A stretch of DNA of 7,225 nucleotides from Candidatus Zixiibacteriota bacterium (GTDB lineage: Bacteria; SM23-81), in contig DAOVRJ010000122.1 in NCBI GenBank assembly GCA_030628225.1, positions 1-7,225 of the forward strand. Reading direction: 5' to 3'. The notes below the pieces were generated by a model. The model ran no database searches. It saw only the letters and a list, made by a program, of their open reading frames with translations, and was not told where the DNA came from. The translations under genes and the position numbers were made by a program. This document shows, piece after piece, positions 6,100 to 7,225 of the stretch (positions are counted from its first letter, which is position 1; the number at the start of each line of letters is the position of its first letter).

Positions 6100-7225
6100 T
6101 CAGTCTTCCCCGGGATAGGGCGGCATAAGCTGGTCGAACTCGCCGATCTCGGGGAAGCCCTTCAGGCGGGTGAAGACCTCGTCCATCATCTCGTAGAGGC
6201 GTTTGCGGGAAGAGAAGGATTCTCCTAAAATTACCAGGGTGGGCGTGTTCGAAGAGGCGCGCACCAAAAACCAGCTGTCATCGCCAAACTGCACCCGGAT
6301 CCCATTAATGGTGATCAGCCGGTCCATGGCCACACCGGCCAGCTTGTTGCCCTGCTTGAATTCCTTCTCGTACTGGGCCTGAAGCTTGGCCACCACGTCG
6401 TACTTGACCGTATCGTCCACGTGAGGCTGCATGTTGGGCGACTGGTAGGACTTGGGCAGTTCCGACAGGATCTCCGACAGCGATTTGGTCCCCTCTGAGA
6501 GCATGGCGGCGAAGATGAGCCCCGACAGGGTGGCGTCGTCGTAGCCACGGCCCCAGGGCGGGCTGAAGAACATGTGACCGCTGCGCTCGAAGCCGGCGGT
6601 GGCCCTCTTGTTGCGCACCGCGGCTTTGATGTATGAGTGGCCCGTCTTCTCCCAGATGACCTCTGCCCCCAGGGGTCTGACCAGCTTCTCGAACAGATAG
6701 GTGGACTTGACATCGATGACGAACCTGGGTTCTTCGCCCTTCTCCCGCGCCTGAGGGATGAGATGCCGGGCTAAAAGGAGGCCCACCTTGTCACTGAACA
6801 CCTCCTTGCCCCGATTGTCAACGATGCCCAGGCGGTCCCCGTCGCCATCCACCCCCACGCCCAGGTCGGCGCCTGCTTCCTGCACCGCCTGGCCGATGGA
6901 TTTGAGGAACTTGATGTGCTCCGGGTTGGGGTTGTAGTGGGGGAAGTTCCAGTCCAGCCCGGTATGCACCTCCACCACCTCAAAGCCCACCCGCCGGAAG
7001 GCCTGCGGGGTGACCAGGCCTGCCGTGCCGTTTCCGGTGTCTATGACCACCTTCAGGGGACGCTGTGTCTTGATGCGGTCTGCCAGATCAGCGATGTATC
7101 GCTCCCGAATCCCCTGCACCGTCCGATACTCTCCGGTCCCCTCGCGGAACTTGGTGCCCTCCACGATGGCCCGAAGCTGTTTGACCTCCTTGGGCTGGAA
7201 GGTTTTTGATAGCCCCTGGGCCAGC
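6100..7225 (-). CDS. Phosphomannomutase/phosphoglucomutase family enzyme (5' end beyond window)
   Basis: A cytoplasmic alpha-D-phosphohexomutase of the ManB/AlgC type. It interconverts hexose 1- and 6-phosphates (mannose and/or glucose) and feeds nucleotide-sugar and polysaccharide synthesis. The window shows 374 residues; the frame is open through the right edge, so the GTG at 7164 is an internal valine and not a start. Visible motifs are DTGNGTAG at 7018-7041, the metal-binding DGDGDR at 6832-6849, the sugar-specificity loop FERSGH near 6574-6591, and the phosphate-binding RASSNTPT at 6238-6261. Family members are usually about 450-470 residues, so some 80-95 N-terminal residues are missing, including the expected phosphoserine motif (TASHNP type). 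The ERSGH loop favours PMM/PGM over GlmM-type glucosamine mutases, but mannose versus glucose preference cannot be settled. The gene converges with the protease gene, and no operon partner is visible. Confidence 0.92.
   Translation of the reverse strand, partial: LAQGLSKTFQPKEVKQLRAIVEGTKFREGTGEYRTVQGIRERYIADLADRIKTQRPLKVVIDTGNGTAGLVTPQAFRRVGFEVVEVHTGLDWNFPHYNPNPEHIKFLKSIGQAVQEAGADLGVGVDGDGDRLGIVDNRGKEVFSDKVGLLLARHLIPQAREKGEEPRFVIDVKSTYLFEKLVRPLGAEVIWEKTGHSYIKAAVRNKRATAGFERSGHMFFSPPWGRGYDDATLSGLIFAAMLSEGTKSLSEILSELPKSYQSPNMQPHVDDTVKYDVVAKLQAQYEKEFKQGNKLAGVAMDRLITINGIRVQFGDDSWFLVRASSNTPTLVILGESFSSRKRLYEMMDEVFTRLKGFPEIGEFDQLMPPYPGED

Noticed and set aside
5612-6228. Plus-strand open frames across the spacer (5612-5983 and 5716-6228)
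   Set aside because: They translate intergenic repeats (NSLNSPNSLNSQN) and the longer one runs antisense into the mutase gene. No ribosome site or domain is visible.
7162-7164. GTG at 7164 as start of the mutase gene
   Set aside because: The frame stays open for 20 more codons to the window edge, and the catalytic N-terminal part of the family would be missing. It is an internal valine.

Overview
The window is bacterial DNA, roughly 55-60% GC by eye, from an organism I cannot name. It shows a secreted gingipain-type (C25) protease fused to calcium-loop propeller repeats, a phosphomannomutase/phosphoglucomutase gene, and intergenic spacers packed with short degenerate 'word' repeats. That combination fits an uncultured FCB-group or other candidate-phylum bacterium. 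This is an inference from style; no taxonomic marker gene is present.

Layout. Positions 1-382 are a non-coding, repeat-rich upstream region: a 118-bp MITE-like palindromic element, then degenerate words, then a Shine-Dalgarno sequence that can fold into a small hairpin. Positions 383-5332 (+) are one large gene of 1649 codons: signal peptide, C25 propeptide, gingipain-like catalytic domain (His472/Cys524), and then two copies of a module made of one Big_5-like Ig domain plus seven FG-GAP/VCBS blades, followed by an FN3-like domain and a short Lys/Gly tail. A strong Rho-independent terminator follows at 5354-5385. Positions 5386-6099 are non-coding and repeat-rich, with hairpins, a 94-bp segment flanked by inverted repeats, AT-rich words, a 9-bp minisatellite, and copies of the same words found upstream of the protease gene. 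Positions 6100-7225 (-) hold the C-terminal four-fifths or so of a phosphohexomutase that runs off the right edge.

The two genes converge tail to tail and nothing suggests that they share a pathway. The protease is expected to be exported by Sec and to act outside the cytoplasm, with the calcium-loop propellers as adhesive or structural parts. The phosphohexomutase is cytoplasmic and supplies sugar phosphates for polysaccharide or glycan synthesis.

The most notable signal is the regularity of the protease C-terminal half. It has 7+7 blades on an almost exact 49-residue (147-bp) lattice, a cysteine recurring at one lattice position in 7 of 14 blades, and near-identical DNA in blades 2-4 that indicates recent copying. 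I see no CRISPR array, tRNA, rRNA, transposase or phage gene.
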